The notes under the pieces were generated by a model. The model was not told the origin of the DNA, searched no databases, and saw only the letters and a list, made by a program, of their open reading frames with translations. The position numbers were made by a program, and so were the translations under genes. Below, one piece after another: positions 21,501 through 21,802 of a stretch of 21,802 nucleotides of DNA. Position 1 is the first letter of the stretch; each line of letters begins with the position of its first letter. Origin of the DNA: Saccoglossus kowalevskii (lineage: Eukaryota > Hemichordata > Enteropneusta > Harrimaniidae); NCBI RefSeq assembly GCF_000003605.2, contig NW_003158729.1, positions 120,469-142,270 of the forward strand, written 5' to 3'.

Positions 21501-21802
21501 AAAGAGTACCAAATTCAAAAACTCCGTCCACTATTCAGACTAATGTTTATCCCATCCCCCGTCTCATTAATTCCCCTAAAGGAGCAGCCTCCCTTTGAAA
21601 TAACTAAGAATAGACCATTTTCCGTACACTGCGAGAATCACGCGTTATGCGTGAAATCGAACGAAAAAACAGGACAAACAAAGGTCATAGCGTCGTAGTC
21701 GCGTCAAACATCGCGTGGGATTCGACAAACGCGAAAGTATTTTGGGGGACATTTCCATGCTTAATAATGTGCTGTCCACATTTGATGGTAGGCAATTTTG
21801 AT
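18555..21802. other. Intronic or intergenic DNA, no gene recognised
   Basis: Short overlapping frames on both strands show no domain. A 14-base C run lies at 21416-21429 and a TGACGTCA at about 20667. Around 21040-21180 the DNA is less AT-rich and holds AAAATGGCG, an ATTGG and a GC-rich block. That could be a promoter, but no exon is apparent. An exon-like 79-bp segment is noted at 18733-18811. Confidence 0.4.

Overview
This is AT-rich, intron-bearing animal nuclear DNA. Short exons have canonical GT-AG borders, there are many degenerate mobile elements and tandem arrays, and there is no operon-like packing. A cyclic-nucleotide-gated (CNG) channel gene, an old LINE reverse-transcriptase remnant, TA-flanked MITEs and minisatellites suggest a marine invertebrate. 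A mollusc or other lophotrochozoan is my leaning, but nothing in the window fixes the taxon. Most of the long open frames are chance or repeat-driven.

The clearest gene is on the minus strand between about 15605 and 11141. Nine exons, all with proper splice sites and mutually consistent phases, encode the C-terminal half of a CNG channel subunit. In order they give the end of the pore-lining S6 helix, the C-linker, a complete cyclic-nucleotide-binding domain, a basic Ser/Arg-rich tail, two coiled-coil exons and a short acidic C-terminus ending at a TAA. The visible protein is 393 residues. Exons for S1-S5 and the pore loop were not found in the 6.2 kb upstream (15606-21802). They are either past the window edge or too diverged to recognise by eye.

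A second probable gene start lies on the minus strand at about 5547-5515. It is a small first coding exon with a strong donor, preceded by CCAAT, ETS-like and E-box motifs and a TATA-like sequence. Its downstream exons, expected between 5500 and 1, could not be identified.

The rest is repeat-rich intergenic or intronic DNA. At 778-989 and 2585-2790 there are two MITEs of one family, with a third partial end at 2538-2563. A perfect palindrome between direct repeats lies at 5972-6005, and an (ATA)n microsatellite of about 130 bp at 6346-6476. LINE reverse-transcriptase debris occupies about 7505-7960. A homogeneous 5 x 68 bp minisatellite lies at 9574-9913 and a small hairpin element at 10244-10292. 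Inside a CNG intron is a 21-bp minisatellite of about 23 units (12676-13155). At 17.6-17.9 kb is a degenerate tandem repeat of about 115 bp carrying RFX X-box-like motifs, next to a CRE-like cluster at 17393-17421. I found no prokaryotic defence system, CRISPR array or rRNA gene. The most unusual features are the two expansion-type minisatellites and the regulatory-looking palindrome clusters around the channel gene.
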